Assembly: GCA_036169595.1 (NCBI GenBank)
Contig: CM069766.1
Span: 567,001-631,000 of the forward strand
Direction: 5' to 3'
DNA length: 64,000 nt
Source of the DNA: Dictyostelium firmibasis
Taxonomy: Eukaryota > Evosea > Eumycetozoa > Dictyosteliales > Dictyosteliaceae
Shown here: positions 39,841-51,840 of the stretch, one piece after another
How positions within the stretch are numbered: position 1 is the stretch's first letter
How the letters are laid out: each line of letters begins with the position of its first letter
The notes under the pieces: generated by a model
What the model saw: the letters and a program-made list of their open reading frames with translations, nothing else
Databases searched by the model: none
Told to the model about the DNA's origin: nothing
Program-made: the position numbers and the translations under genes

Positions 39841-39851
39841 ATTGATTATTA
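39645..39851. repeat. Three 16-bp target-site duplications
   Basis: Identical AAATAATTGATTATTA at 39645-39660, 39727-39742 and 39836-39851, bracketing the two poly(A)-tailed fragments. Confidence 0.85.
39661..39835 (+). mobile_element. Two poly(A)-tailed fragments, likely 5'-truncated TRE5-class non-LTR retroelements
   Basis: Two copies of a 36-bp body (CCGAGGAGAAACAGCTTAAA, then CTGTAATATCCAATTT) begin at 39661 and 39745, each followed by a long A tail. The 16-bp sequence AAATAATTGATTATTA occurs before the first (39645-39660), between them (39727-39742) and after the second (39836-39851). This is what two successive target-primed insertions with target-site duplication leave. The first insertion point is 49 bp upstream of the 5' end of tRNA-Tyr; TRE5 elements of Dictyostelium are known to enter about 50 bp upstream of tRNA genes. 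The bodies are too short to confirm the family. No coding capacity remains. Confidence 0.7.
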
Positions 39852-40139
39852 TAAATTATTAAATTGGTTATTATAAATTATTGAATTTCTAAATTATTAA
39901 TTATTGGGTTGATATTTAATTAATTTATAGTTTTACCAATTTGTAATTTGTATTTTGATTCTTTGATTTTATTTTTATTTTATTTATTTTATTAATTATT
40001 TAGTTCACCATTCATTACAAATTGAGATCATACAACAAATTTTAACTTTAAAGATTAAAAAAAAAAAAAAAAAATTAACTTTAAAGATTGAGAAACCTTT
40101 GGTTAGTTGGTATATTGGAGCGAATTTTGATGATTTATA
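39852..40139. other. Intergenic
   Basis: Low-complexity TTAAATTATTA-type sequence, then GAGATCATACAAC and a short direct repeat (TTAACTTTAAAGATT at 40040 and 40075). No gene seen. Confidence 0.5.
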
Positions 40140-40541
40140 CTAACAAATTGCTAAATTTGAATGGACAAAAAAACACAATATTATTTTATCTTTTACTGGA
40201 TTGTTTATAATAGTTTCTAAAATTTCTTTAAGATATCCAAATCCATCAAAAGAATTTACATGAAAAATCACATTGAACCTCCATTTATTATTCAAAAGAC
40301 AAGAATGTTTCGAAACTGCAGTCCATTCACAAAAACATCGATAGTCCAGCTCTGGGTAAAAACAACCAACCAATCTCTCTATCTGACATCTATAATTCAG
40401 TGAAGTTTCATCTTGAATCAAAAATACCAAAGAATGATTGTCAAATAATCCTTCAAATAAATGGCTACACGTGTATATTTGGTATAACAAGTTATTACAG
40501 AGAATCAACTGAACTAAAGATCTAAAAGGAAGGAATACCAT
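40140..40541 (-). CDS. Hypothetical 133-aa ORF or gene fragment
   Basis: A single frame with complex composition (balanced Cys, Trp, Asp, Glu; about 33% G+C), unlike the flanking noise, for example CFCEWTAVSKHSCLL and FNVIFHVNSFDGFGYL. I recognise no family, signal peptide or motif. It may be a real small gene, one exon, or a fragment left by rearrangement next to the retroelement and tRNA island. Confidence 0.35.
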   Translation of the reverse strand: MVFLPFRSLVQLILCNNLLYQIYTCSHLFEGLFDNHSLVFLIQDETSLNYRCQIERLVGCFYPELDYRCFCEWTAVSKHSCLLNNKWRFNVIFHVNSFDGFGYLKEILETIINNPVKDKIILCFFVHSNLAIC

Positions 40542-40593
40542 ATTTATAAATCATCTACACAATCAAATTGTCCACTCTTATTTATAAACTGCA

Positions 40594-40815
40594 TCCACTA
40601 GAAACAATATAAAAATCAACTAAAGAAATTAATTTTAGAAACCACTGGTAAAAATTGTAATTATTCAAATAAAATACTTACTTTTGTTTTCAATGATCCG
40701 TCCAAAAGTGATGCAAATATCCAGAACTATTACATTGTAAAAGATGTACGTTTCAAATTGTCATACGATGACCTAAACCTTACTTCATCGTTCATACTTT
40801 TTTTTATAAAAAAAA
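40594..40815 (+). pseudogene. Possible gene fragment on the plus strand
   Basis: An open frame after a stop near 40591 reads NQLKKLILETTGKNC, then NKILTFVFNDPSKSDANI and YYIVKDVRFKLSYDDLNL, before running into an A-tract. Codon usage looks protein-like, but there is no start codon and no onward exon. Probably a relic; family unknown. Confidence 0.35.
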
Positions 40816-40993
40816 AAAAAAAAAATCCTATTTCTTAAAAGTCGCAGAAATTTTCAATAAAAATATAAAAAATTTCTAAAAATTATATATAATATTGAAA
40901 TTACAATTTATTGTAATTTTAACACACTTTATAAAAGCCAAAAAAAAAATTTTATTTTTTTTTATTTTTTTTTTTCATTTTTAAAATATAAAA

Positions 40994-41705
40994 ATGGTTG
41001 CAACATTAAAAAAATTATCAAACAAATTAAAGAATTTGAAATCTATATATGTCTTAATTCCAGCAATTATAATATTATATTATAATAATAAATTAATTTA
41101 TGAAAAGGTTGTATCAAAAGTTAATTCACCTGTAAATATTTCAATTTTTTTTTTTTAAAAAAATAATTGATTTTATTTTATATTATTTTATTTTATTTTA
41201 TTTTATTTTATTTTATTTTAATTTGTTAATCATAAAAAAAAAAAAAAAAAAAAAAATAAAGATTTTAGATTCTTTTTTAATTGGATATAGTAGAGAAGAG
41301 GCAATTAATACATTAGAAAAACTTGGAGATGATGGGAGAGAAATTTATAAAACTCTTTATTCAAGTTATTTTGATATTACATTTCCAATAGTTTTAGCTA
41401 CAACATTAATTTCTTTATTATCTTTGAACTATCCATTGTATAAAACCTCAACTTTAGGTATCTTTAATGTTTTACCCATCATATATATGATTTTCGATGA
41501 ATTGGAAAACTATTGTCATTTTCAAATTTTAAAATACTATTCTCCTTTATCAACATCAATTGAAAACTACATATTTTTTGGTTCATACTTTTGTTTATTT
41601 AAATATATATTTTTTTTTACATCTTTAGTATTATTATTAATAGGTATTATAAGTAATATAATACTTTTTATTTTCTTTAATATTAAAAATAAAAAAAACA
41701 ATTAA
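40994..41705 (+). CDS. Small polytopic membrane protein, 193 aa
   Basis: Exons 40994-41131 and 41262-41705, phase 0, donor GTAAAT and acceptor AATAAAG. The first exon gives a basic N-terminus and one hydrophobic stretch (YVLIPAIIILYY). The second begins with a conserved-looking loop, YSREEAINTLEKLGDDGREI, then about three more membrane spans (ITFPIVLATTLISLLSL, FNVLPIIYMIF, and a final long one ending IILFIFF). A loop of the form Tyr-Ser/Thr-x-Glu-Glu-Ala...Leu-Gly-x-x-Gly-Arg-x-x-Tyr before a membrane span is seen in small uncharacterised membrane proteins of bacteria and protists. The function is unknown. The frame before 41262 is poly-Lys from an A-tract and is intron. Confidence 0.75.
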
Positions 41706-41779
41706 TAAATAAAAAAAAACAATTAATTAAAAAAATAAAACAAATGTTTTATTAAAAGAATACAGGTAATAAATTTAAT

Positions 41780-41810
<31 letters not shown>

Positions 41811-41900
41811 GGGGAAAAGTATAAATTACAAAATGTTTTATTAGTGATAACTTTATATTCAAAATAACATTTTTGTTATTAGTAATCTAAAATATATAAT

Positions 41901-42180
41901 TTAAAGAACTTTAGCTTTGATATGAATACCAAGAATTCCTAACAAATTTGCCATAATATCAGTATCAATTAAACTTGTTGATTGATTTCCACCAAAAGAT
42001 AATGTTTCACTTGTTCCATTATTTGAAAATACAGAGTTGGTTTTTTTTAAACCATTACCGTTGTTAATTGATCCAATGTTTGAAATTGATGCTAATAGAA
42101 GGTATTTAAATTAAATTTTTAATAATTTAGGCCAATAGAATAATTAAAAAAAAAAAATTTAACTTACAAATTAAAGTCAT
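41901..42180 (-). CDS. Small multigene-family protein, 67 aa (copy 0)
   Basis: Exon 1, 42180-42168 (ATG plus 10 nt), and exon 2, 42091-41901, phase 1, donor GTAAGT and acceptor ATTAG. Starts MTLISSISNIGS and ends in TDIMANLLGILGIHIKAKVL, identical in its last 20 residues to the three genes downstream. The middle is Ser/Asn-rich and diverged, with four extra residues. The layout (tiny first exon MTLI, Ser/Asn-rich body) resembles small developmentally regulated families of Dictyostelium such as sigN or hssA types, but I cannot name the family. It points away from the other copies. Confidence 0.8.
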
Positions 42181-42878
42181 TTTAATATGTTTTTTTAATG
42201 TTTTGATATTTATAAAAATTATAAAAAATAAATTCAATTTATAGAATTTATAGGATTAAAAAAAAAAAAAAAAAACAAAAAAAAAACTAAATAAAATAAA
42301 ATAAATTCAATAATAACCAATTAATTTAAAAAACCAAAGTGTTGACTTGATTCATGTATATATAAAGAAGTAGATTTTTCAAAGTTTAATTAATAAAAAA
42401 ATATCATTCAGGAATGGGGGTTAGGGAAACTTTAAAATAATAATTTTTTGATTAATCTAGATTAAAAATCAAATTTCAAGAAAAAAAATCACAAGTTCGA
42501 TATTTTTAATATAGATAAAGTTGAAAAAAAATAATAGTATGTAAAAAATAAGAAAGTGAGTTCTTTTTACAAAAAAAAAAAATAAAAAAATAAAAAAATA
42601 AAACAGATCTTTGACACATTTTGATAAACCACACAAAACCACACACTAACACAAACACAAAAACAAAACAAAAAAAATAGTAGTACTATTTTGGATATAA
42701 AGATTTTGAAATTATTTAAAAAATGATGCAATAATCAATGCATATAGAGTAATGGCTTTTTCTTTAAATTAAATTAAATTATTTAGTAAAAATAAAAAAA
42801 AAAAAAAAAACTATAAAAAGAAAAATAAAAAAATTTTATAATTCAAATCAAAACAATTATTAAAAAAAACTAATAAAA
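42181..42878. promoter_or_regulatory. Shared divergent promoter region of the small-gene family
   Basis: About 700 bp between the minus copy and the first plus copy. It contains GTATATATAAAG near 42356-42367, the CA-rich TTGATAAACCACACAAAACC at 42621-42640 and AAATGATGCAATAAT at 42721-42735. The last two recur upstream of the other plus-strand copies. Confidence 0.6.
42621..42640 (+). promoter_or_regulatory. Conserved CA-rich upstream motif, copy 1
   Basis: TTGATAAACCACACAAAACC, 258 bp before the ATG of copy 1, here followed by further CACACA. CA-rich elements bind GBF-type factors in Dictyostelium; that link is inference. Confidence 0.55.
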
Positions 42879-43176
42879 ATGACACTTATTTGTAAGTTTT
42901 TTTATCATGATTGGTTTAATTATTTTTTTATTATTATTATTATTATTAAAACTATAAACTTTTATATATAATTCTAATTTTTTAAAAAATAAATCAGCTG
43001 CAATTTCAAACCTTAGCTCAGTTAATATTAATACCAATAAAACAATTTCAAATGGTGTTTCAAGTAAATCATTAACTTCATATGGTGCTAATGAATCAAC
43101 TAGCTTAATTAATACTGATATTATGGCTAACTTGTTGGGTATTCTTGGTATTCATATTAAAGCGAAAGTCCTCTAA
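42879..43176 (+). CDS. Small multigene-family protein, 63 aa (copy 1)
   Basis: Exons 42879-42891 and 42998-43176 (donor GTAAGT, acceptor ATCAG). Starts MTLISAISNLSSVNINTNK and ends TDIMANLLGILGIHIKAKVL. It differs from copies 2 and 3 at a few residues (Leu for Ile at 10, Asn for Lys at 16, Ala for Asp at 35). No signal peptide; the C-terminal third is hydrophobic and could be an amphipathic helix. Function unknown. Confidence 0.85.
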
Positions 43177-44031
43177 ATTCTCTTGTAGTATACTCTTTCT
43201 TTTTTCAATTCATGATTTAATATTGTAAAAATAATCAAATTAATAAAATTAAAATTTTATAATTCACAAATTTTTTTTTTTTTTTTTTTTTTTTTTATCC
43301 TACAAACTTGTTATGGCAAATACAATTTAATTCAGATGATTGAGTTTTCTAAATTTACATGTGTGTATCACCATTTTTAAAAAAAATTAAGTGATAAATG
43401 GAATAATTCAATTATTTTTTTTTTTTTTTCATTGTAAATGGGTAAAAAATAATCAACTTTTTTAAATGTTTCTTAATCCTCTTTTAACATTATAATTATG
43501 TATTTAAACAAATGTAAAAGAGAATTAAAATATAAATTTTTGAGTTGGTTTGTTCTTGTATATATTAGGTATAGAGATCGCACACTTATCTCAAGATTTT
43601 TTATTTTAAAAACAAAAAAAAAAATTTTATCTAGATTAAATAATATCTTACATTTAAAATCACAATCAAATTTAATTAATTATAATAATAAGCAAAAATT
43701 AATGTTATAAAAAGTGTTTGGGTTACAAATTGAGTAATAAAAAAAAATAGACTTGTTTTAACACATTTGATAAACCACACAAAACCAAAAAAATAAAAAA
43801 AATAAAAAAAAAAATCTATGTTTTACTATTTTTGATTTGGAGATTTAAAATTTGAATAAGAAATGATGCAATAATTAATATATATAGTGTTATGATTATA
43901 AGAATTACATTTTATTTGTTTTATTTTTTTTTATTAAAACTAAAAAAAAAAAACTATAAAAACAAAGAAAGAATTTTTTTATAATTCATTCAAACAAAAC
44001 AAATCAAATCAAAAAAAAAACAACATTCAAA
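43177..44031. promoter_or_regulatory. Spacer and promoter of copy 2
   Basis: The 3' flank of copy 1 contains a 70-codon frame at 43498 that recurs in the next spacer only because the DNA is duplicated. The promoter side has the CA-rich motif at 43767-43786 and AAATGATGCAATAAT at 43861-43875. Confidence 0.55.
43767..43786 (+). promoter_or_regulatory. Conserved CA-rich upstream motif, copy 2
   Basis: TTGATAAACCACACAAAACC, identical to the copy 1 motif, 265 bp before the ATG. Confidence 0.55.
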
Positions 44032-44285
44032 ATGACTCTTATTTGTATGTTTTTTTTTTTTTTTTTTCATTTCTAAAATAATACTAACATTAAAATTAAA
44101 TAATAGCTGCAATTTCAAACATTAGCTCAGTTAATATTAAAACTAATAAAACAATTTCAAATGGTGTTTCAAGTAAATCATTAACTTCATATGGTGATAA
44201 TGAATCAACAAGTTTAATTAATACTGATATTATGGCTAACTTGTTGGGTATTCTTGGTATTCATATTAAAGCAAAAGTCCTCTAA
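44032..44285 (+). CDS. Small multigene-family protein, 63 aa (copy 2)
   Basis: Exons 44032-44044 and 44107-44285 (donor GTATGT, acceptor AATAG). The encoded protein is identical to copy 3 as far as I can read, beginning MTLISAISNISSVNIKTNK. The intron is 62 bp. Duplication with copy 3 covers promoter, exons and part of the 3' flank. Confidence 0.85.
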
Positions 44286-45132
44286 ATTCTCTTGTAGTAT
44301 ACTCTTTCTTTTTTTAACTATCAATTAATGAATTTATATTGTAAAAATAATCAAATTAATAAAATTAAAATTTTATAATTCACAAATTTTTTTTTTTTTT
44401 TTTATTTTTATTCTACAAACTTTTTATGGCAAATACAATTTATTTCAGATGATTGAGTTTTCTAAATTTATAGGTGTGTATCACTATATTTAAATAAAAT
44501 TAAGTGATAAATGGGATGATTCAATTATTTATTTTTTTTCATTGATTAAAATAAAAAACTATTTTTAATGTTGCTTAACATTTTAATTAAGTATTTAAAC
44601 AAATGTAAAAGAGAATTAAAATATAAATCTTTGAGTTGGTTTGTTCTTGTATATATTAGGTATAGAGATTGCACACTTATCTCAAGATTTTTTATTTTTA
44701 AAACAAAAACAAAAAAAATTAAATCTAGATTAATTAATATTAATAATAATATCTTACATTTAAAATCACAATCAAATTTAATTAATTATAATAATTAAAT
44801 GTGTGAGTTACAAATTAAGTAATAAAAAAAAAACAGACTAGTATTAACACATTTGATAAACCACACAAAACCAAAAAAAAAAAATAAAAAAAAAAAAAAA
44901 ATCTATGTTTTACTATTTTTAATTTGGAGATTTAAAATTTGAATTAGAAATGATGCAATAATCAATGTATATAGTGTTATGATTATAAGAATTACATTTT
45001 ATTTGTTTTATTTTTTCTTACAAACTAAAAAAAAAAAACTATAAAAACAAAGAAAGAATTTTTTTTATAATTCATTCAAACAAAACAAATCAAATCAAAT
45101 AAAATCAATCAAATCAAAAAAAATACTTAAAA
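44286..45132. promoter_or_regulatory. Spacer and promoter of copy 3
   Basis: Near-duplicate of 43177-44031. It carries the duplicated 76-codon frame (44568), the CA-rich motif (44853-44872) and AAATGATGCAATAAT (44948-44962). Confidence 0.55.
44853..44872 (+). promoter_or_regulatory. Conserved CA-rich upstream motif, copy 3
   Basis: TTGATAAACCACACAAAACC, 280 bp before the ATG of copy 3. Confidence 0.55.
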
Positions 45133-45386
45133 ATGACTCTTATTTGTATGTTTTTTTTTATTATTTTTTATTTCTAAATAAATACTAACATTAAAATTAA
45201 ATAATAGCTGCAATTTCAAACATTAGTTCAGTTAATATTAAAACTAATAAAACAATTTCAAATGGTGTTTCAAGTAAATCATTAACTTCATATGGTGATA
45301 ATGAATCAACAAGTTTAATTAATACTGATATTATGGCTAACTTGTTGGGTATTCTTGGTATTCATATTAAAGCAAAAGTCCTCTAA
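45133..45386 (+). CDS. Small multigene-family protein, 63 aa (copy 3)
   Basis: Exons 45133-45145 and 45208-45386. The protein matches copy 2, but its downstream flank diverges soon after the stop (about 45410), so the duplicated block ends here. The hallmark tail TDIMANLLGILGIHIKAKVL is kept. Confidence 0.85.
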
Positions 45387-45649
45387 ATTCGCTTGTATTA
45401 TACTCTCTCTCTTTTGGTAAAATAATAATAATAATAATAATAGTTTGTAAAAATACAAACATAATTAATAAAATTAAAACTAATTAATTTTTATAGTTCA
45501 TAAAAAAATTGTTATTTTCTTATTTTATCATTTTATTATTTTTTTATATTATATCTATTTCCAGATATTTATGAATGAGATGATTAATAAAAAAAAAAAT
45601 TAAAAAAAAAAAAAAAAAAAATTTTATTTTAAAAATCATTTTTTTTAAT

Positions 45650-45704
<55 letters not shown>

Positions 45705-45709
45705 ATTAA
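45387..45709. promoter_or_regulatory. Spacer with a long T-tract ending in AG before the hydrolase ATG
   Basis: About 50 T residues (45651-45700) run straight into AGAAATTAAATG. It could be a T-tract promoter, or the polypyrimidine end of a 5' leader intron with acceptor TTAG eight bases before the start. Confidence 0.4.
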
Positions 45710-46117
45710 ATGAATTCCAAACAGAGAATTGAAATTATATCGAATCATTTAACAATGTCAGATACATCATCAACAATAAAAAAACTCTCAACATTATCAA
45801 CACATGTATTAGATACAACAACTGGTTTACCAGCAAAGGATATGAAAGTTTTATTGGAAAAAGATGTTGGTAATGGTCAATTTACAACATTAATGAATGT
45901 TTTAACCAATTCTGATGGTAGATCTAGAGATTTCCCAGAATTAGAGAATGGAAACTATAAGATTACTTTCTTTACAGAGGAATACTTTGTAAATCAAAAT
46001 GTTTCAAATTATTTCTTTCCAAAAGCAAGCATTGATTTTATAGTGAACCAACCAAAACATTATCATGTACCTTTATTATTATCACCTTTTAGTTTTTCAA
46101 CTTATAGAGGTAGTTAA
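45710..46117 (+). CDS. 5-hydroxyisourate hydrolase (transthyretin-like)
   Basis: 135 residues, intronless. It hydrolyses 5-hydroxyisourate to OHCU in urate breakdown. Family hallmarks are LSTHVLDTTTGLPAKDM at about 28-44 (with the catalytic His), DGRSRDFPEL, the YFFPKASIDF strand and the C-terminal YRGS that defines the hydrolase and separates it from transthyretin. Other expected active-site residues (Arg in GRSRDF, His in HYHVPLLLSPFSFSTYRGS) are present. A second in-frame Met at residue 16 may be the true start, since the conserved domain begins near residue 26. There is no PTS1; whether residues 1-15 act as a targeting leader cannot be judged. Confidence 0.94.
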   Translation: MNSKQRIEIISNHLTMSDTSSTIKKLSTLSTHVLDTTTGLPAKDMKVLLEKDVGNGQFTTLMNVLTNSDGRSRDFPELENGNYKITFFTEEYFVNQNVSNYFFPKASIDFIVNQPKHYHVPLLLSPFSFSTYRGS

Positions 46118-46315
46118 ACATTTTTTTAAAAAAAAAAAAAAAAAAAAAAGAAATGAAAAATTAAAAAAAATAATAAATTAAATAAAAAGAAAGAAATAGT
46201 AAAATTATTTTTATTATATGTATATATTTATATTATTTATTATAATTTATAATTTTTATTATAAAATATATAATATTTATTACTTTAAATTTTATTTTAT
46301 ATATTATATTTATTT

Positions 46316-48820
<2,505 letters not shown>

Positions 48821-49374
48821 TTTTATTTTAATAATAATAATTTCCTTCTTTCTATTGTTTTTTTTTTTTTCTTTTTTCTTTTTTCTTTTTTAAATTTTTA
48901 TATATAAATAAATTTCCTCAGAAAAGTTTTTTTTTTTTTTTATTTTTTTTTATTTTTGTTTTTTTTTTGTTTTTTTTTTTTTTTTTTTTTGCCGACTATT
49001 ATATAAATTCTAATAATAAAAATTTGTGTGTTTGTGTGTAAGTGATATAAAAATATTAAATAGTATAATAATTATTTTTTTTTTCAATAAAATTTTTCTT
49101 TTCTTTTTTTCTAATGTTGTTCTTTTTTTTATTTTTTTAATGGCGTTCTTTTTTTTTTTTTTATTTTTTTTTTTGGGAGAACGTTCGATTGAGTTTCATT
49201 TTACAAAATATAAATTCAAAAATATCTTTATTTTTTTATTTTTTTTTTGAAGATTTTTAATAATGAAAAGTCTTTTTATTTTTAATTTTATTTTTTTTGT
49301 TTTAAATAGGTTTTTTATTACTTTTTTTTTTTTTTTGTTTAAATAAATAAATTTTTTTTTTTTCTTTTTATATA

Positions 49375-49426
<52 letters not shown>

Positions 49427-49465
49427 TGAAAAAGGGTATGATGGATAAAGGAAAAAAAAAGATTT
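48821..49465. other. Intergenic, T-tracts
   Basis: Promoter side of the arrestin-FYVE gene and 3' flank of the ArfGAP gene. It holds a 45-T run at 49381-49425. No gene seen. Confidence 0.6.
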
Positions 49466-50441
49466 TTATAATTGTGAATTATTTTTCTTTGAAGATAATC
49501 TTGTATTTATAATCCAAACTAATAGTTGTTGGTAACTATCACAACTTATTAAGAAACGTCTTTTTGGAGTTGAAATGATGAAACAAAAGGTACGACCTTC
49601 CAACTCTTGAATACTATCAATTTGACCACAATCACGTAAACTAATTGAACCACAAGGTGTTTTCTCTTGATCATTTTTAAAATATTCTAAACGATCATCA
49701 CCTATAAATTTCATAAATCTTCTTTTCCAATTCTTTACTATTATACCTTTTTTATAAACATATCCTTCTCTCTTTGAAAAATCTATTCTTTTTGCGCCTG
49801 GTATTTCCTCTGGTACAAATGCTTTATCTTCATATTTACATCTAATCCATGCTTCTTTTAATCCACTTTTAGATAATAGTGAAAAAAAAAATATATATTA
49901 TAAATAATTTAATATCAATTTCATAATAGTGCTTTTTTTTTTTTTTTTTTCAAATGAATACACATACTTTGAATCTGCATATGTTGGTCTTATAAAATAA
50001 GTTGGTAATAATGCTTCCCAATATTCCTTTGCTTTAACATTATTTGTATCTTTAAATTTTTCTATTTCAGTCTTTAACCAATTATCAAGTTCACAACTTT
50101 TAACACGTGATATATGAGTACCTATATATTTTAAAAAAAATAAATCAATTATTAATATCATGATATAATTATATAATTAATTTTTTTTAAAAAAAAAAAA
50201 AAAAAAAAGAAAAAAGAAAATAATATATTTAAAAAAAAAAAAAAAAAAGAAACTCACCAAGTCGTCTATGCAAACCAGCACAACTCAAACATATAAAAAT
50301 TCCTAAATTAACAGATGCCCATTGTGGTTCAATCATGCCACATTCTCCACAAAATTGATTTTCTGGTAATTTTAATAATGTTCTTATTATTTCTTTATTA
50401 ACTGCATCTATATTAATATCTGTAATTGAAGATGTCATTGG

Positions 50442-50444
<3 letters not shown>
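49466..50444 (-). CDS. ArfGAP with C-terminal PH domain
   Basis: Three exons, 50444-50258, 50121-49968 and 49865-49466 (donors GTGAGT and GTATGT; acceptors ATATAG and AAAAG), give 246 residues. The ArfGAP zinc finger is complete: CGEC, 16 residues, CLSC, then the arginine finger in HRRLG (about 60). The remainder of the GAP domain runs through ISRVKSCELDNW, YWEALLP and AWIRCKYEDKAFVPE. A PH domain follows at about 145-240 (REGYVYKKGIIVKNWKRRF, LEYFKND, FCFIIST, and a terminal Trp helix). The architecture equals a minimal ADAP/centaurin-like protein: it stimulates Arf GTP hydrolysis at membranes selected by phosphoinositides. The tail is short and uncomplicated. Confidence 0.92.
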
Positions 50445-50476
<32 letters not shown>

Positions 50477-50578
50477 CTGTTTTGTTTTTTTTAATAAATA
50501 TTTATTTATTTATATACTAATTAATTTATTTATTTATTTATTTTTTATTATCCTTCACTGTGTTTTATTTTATTGCAC

Positions 50579-50619
<41 letters not shown>

Positions 50620-50634
50620 TAGAGAAAAATGGTT

Positions 50635-50668
<34 letters not shown>

Positions 50669-50996
50669 GTATAAAAATGTATATATCTATTATTATTGCA
50701 AAAACTTAAACATAAATAATACTCTTAAAAAAATAATAAAAAAAAAAATAAAAAAAAATAAAAAATAAAAAAAATATTAAAAAAAAAAAAAAATGTAAAA
50801 AATGAAATTTTTTTTATAGATATCGAGTTAAAATGTTAAAAAAAAATAAAAATTAAAATAAAATTAAATTTAGATTTTTTTTTAAAAAAGATGTGGGATC
50901 CAAGCAAAGGTTTTTTTTTATTTTTTTTTAAAAAAAAACAATAACTTTATAGGGGAGTATCCCAATTCCAATTTAAATTTTTGATATTTTTTTCAA

Positions 50997-51027
<31 letters not shown>

Positions 51028-51363
51028 AGACTGATGTTTTTTCAATCAAATATTAACTGACACCACGCCATGGTGTTATTAACTGCAAATGAAATGACAT
51101 ATCCATTGATTGGTTAATTCTTTTTTTAATTTTTTTTATTTCATATTCATAAACTTTAATTTGTCTTATATCTAACCCTCATCTTATTTTTTTAAAAAAA
51201 AAAAAAAACAATAAAAAATTTTAAATCATTCCTTTTTTTATTTTTTTTTTTATCTATCTAGATTACAAGATTCAAAATAAAGAAAAATAATAAAAATATT
51301 TTAGTTTTAATTTGATAATGAAGAGATTGTGTGATATAAAAAAGAATGAAATTTTTTTTTTTT
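50445..51363. other. Intergenic
   Basis: About 0.9 kb of A/T tracts with isolated unique patches (50890-50910, 51055-51110). The patch at 51058-51080 has a partial inverted repeat (CACCACGCCATGGTGTT). No gene recognised. Confidence 0.55.
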
Positions 51364-51798
51364 TTATTTTATTTTTAAAAAAGATAATTGTAAAACTAAT
51401 CTTTTTAAATCGAAATCTTCAACCGATACAAATACAGTATCACCAACAGAGAATGGAACAACCAAACCATTTGATTGATAGGTTGATTTTGATTTTTGAT
51501 TTTTAAAAGAAGCAACTGTTGTATATTTAAATTTAGTTAATTCAATAGTAAACTGTTGACTGTTGTAATCAATTGATTGAACTTTACCAATGAGAGATGG
51601 TTTAAATTGAGATATATTTCTATGATTATCACCCTTTTGTTGTTTAATATCTTTATCAATTGAAGTTAATATAAAATAATTTAATAATTTATTATCAAAT
51701 GATTGTTTTAATGTTAAAGTTTTTACTACATCATTACCAATCATTGAAATATAATCCCAATTAAAAACTGGTTGAATATTTAATTCTTTTTGATCATC

Positions 51799-51840
<42 letters not shown>

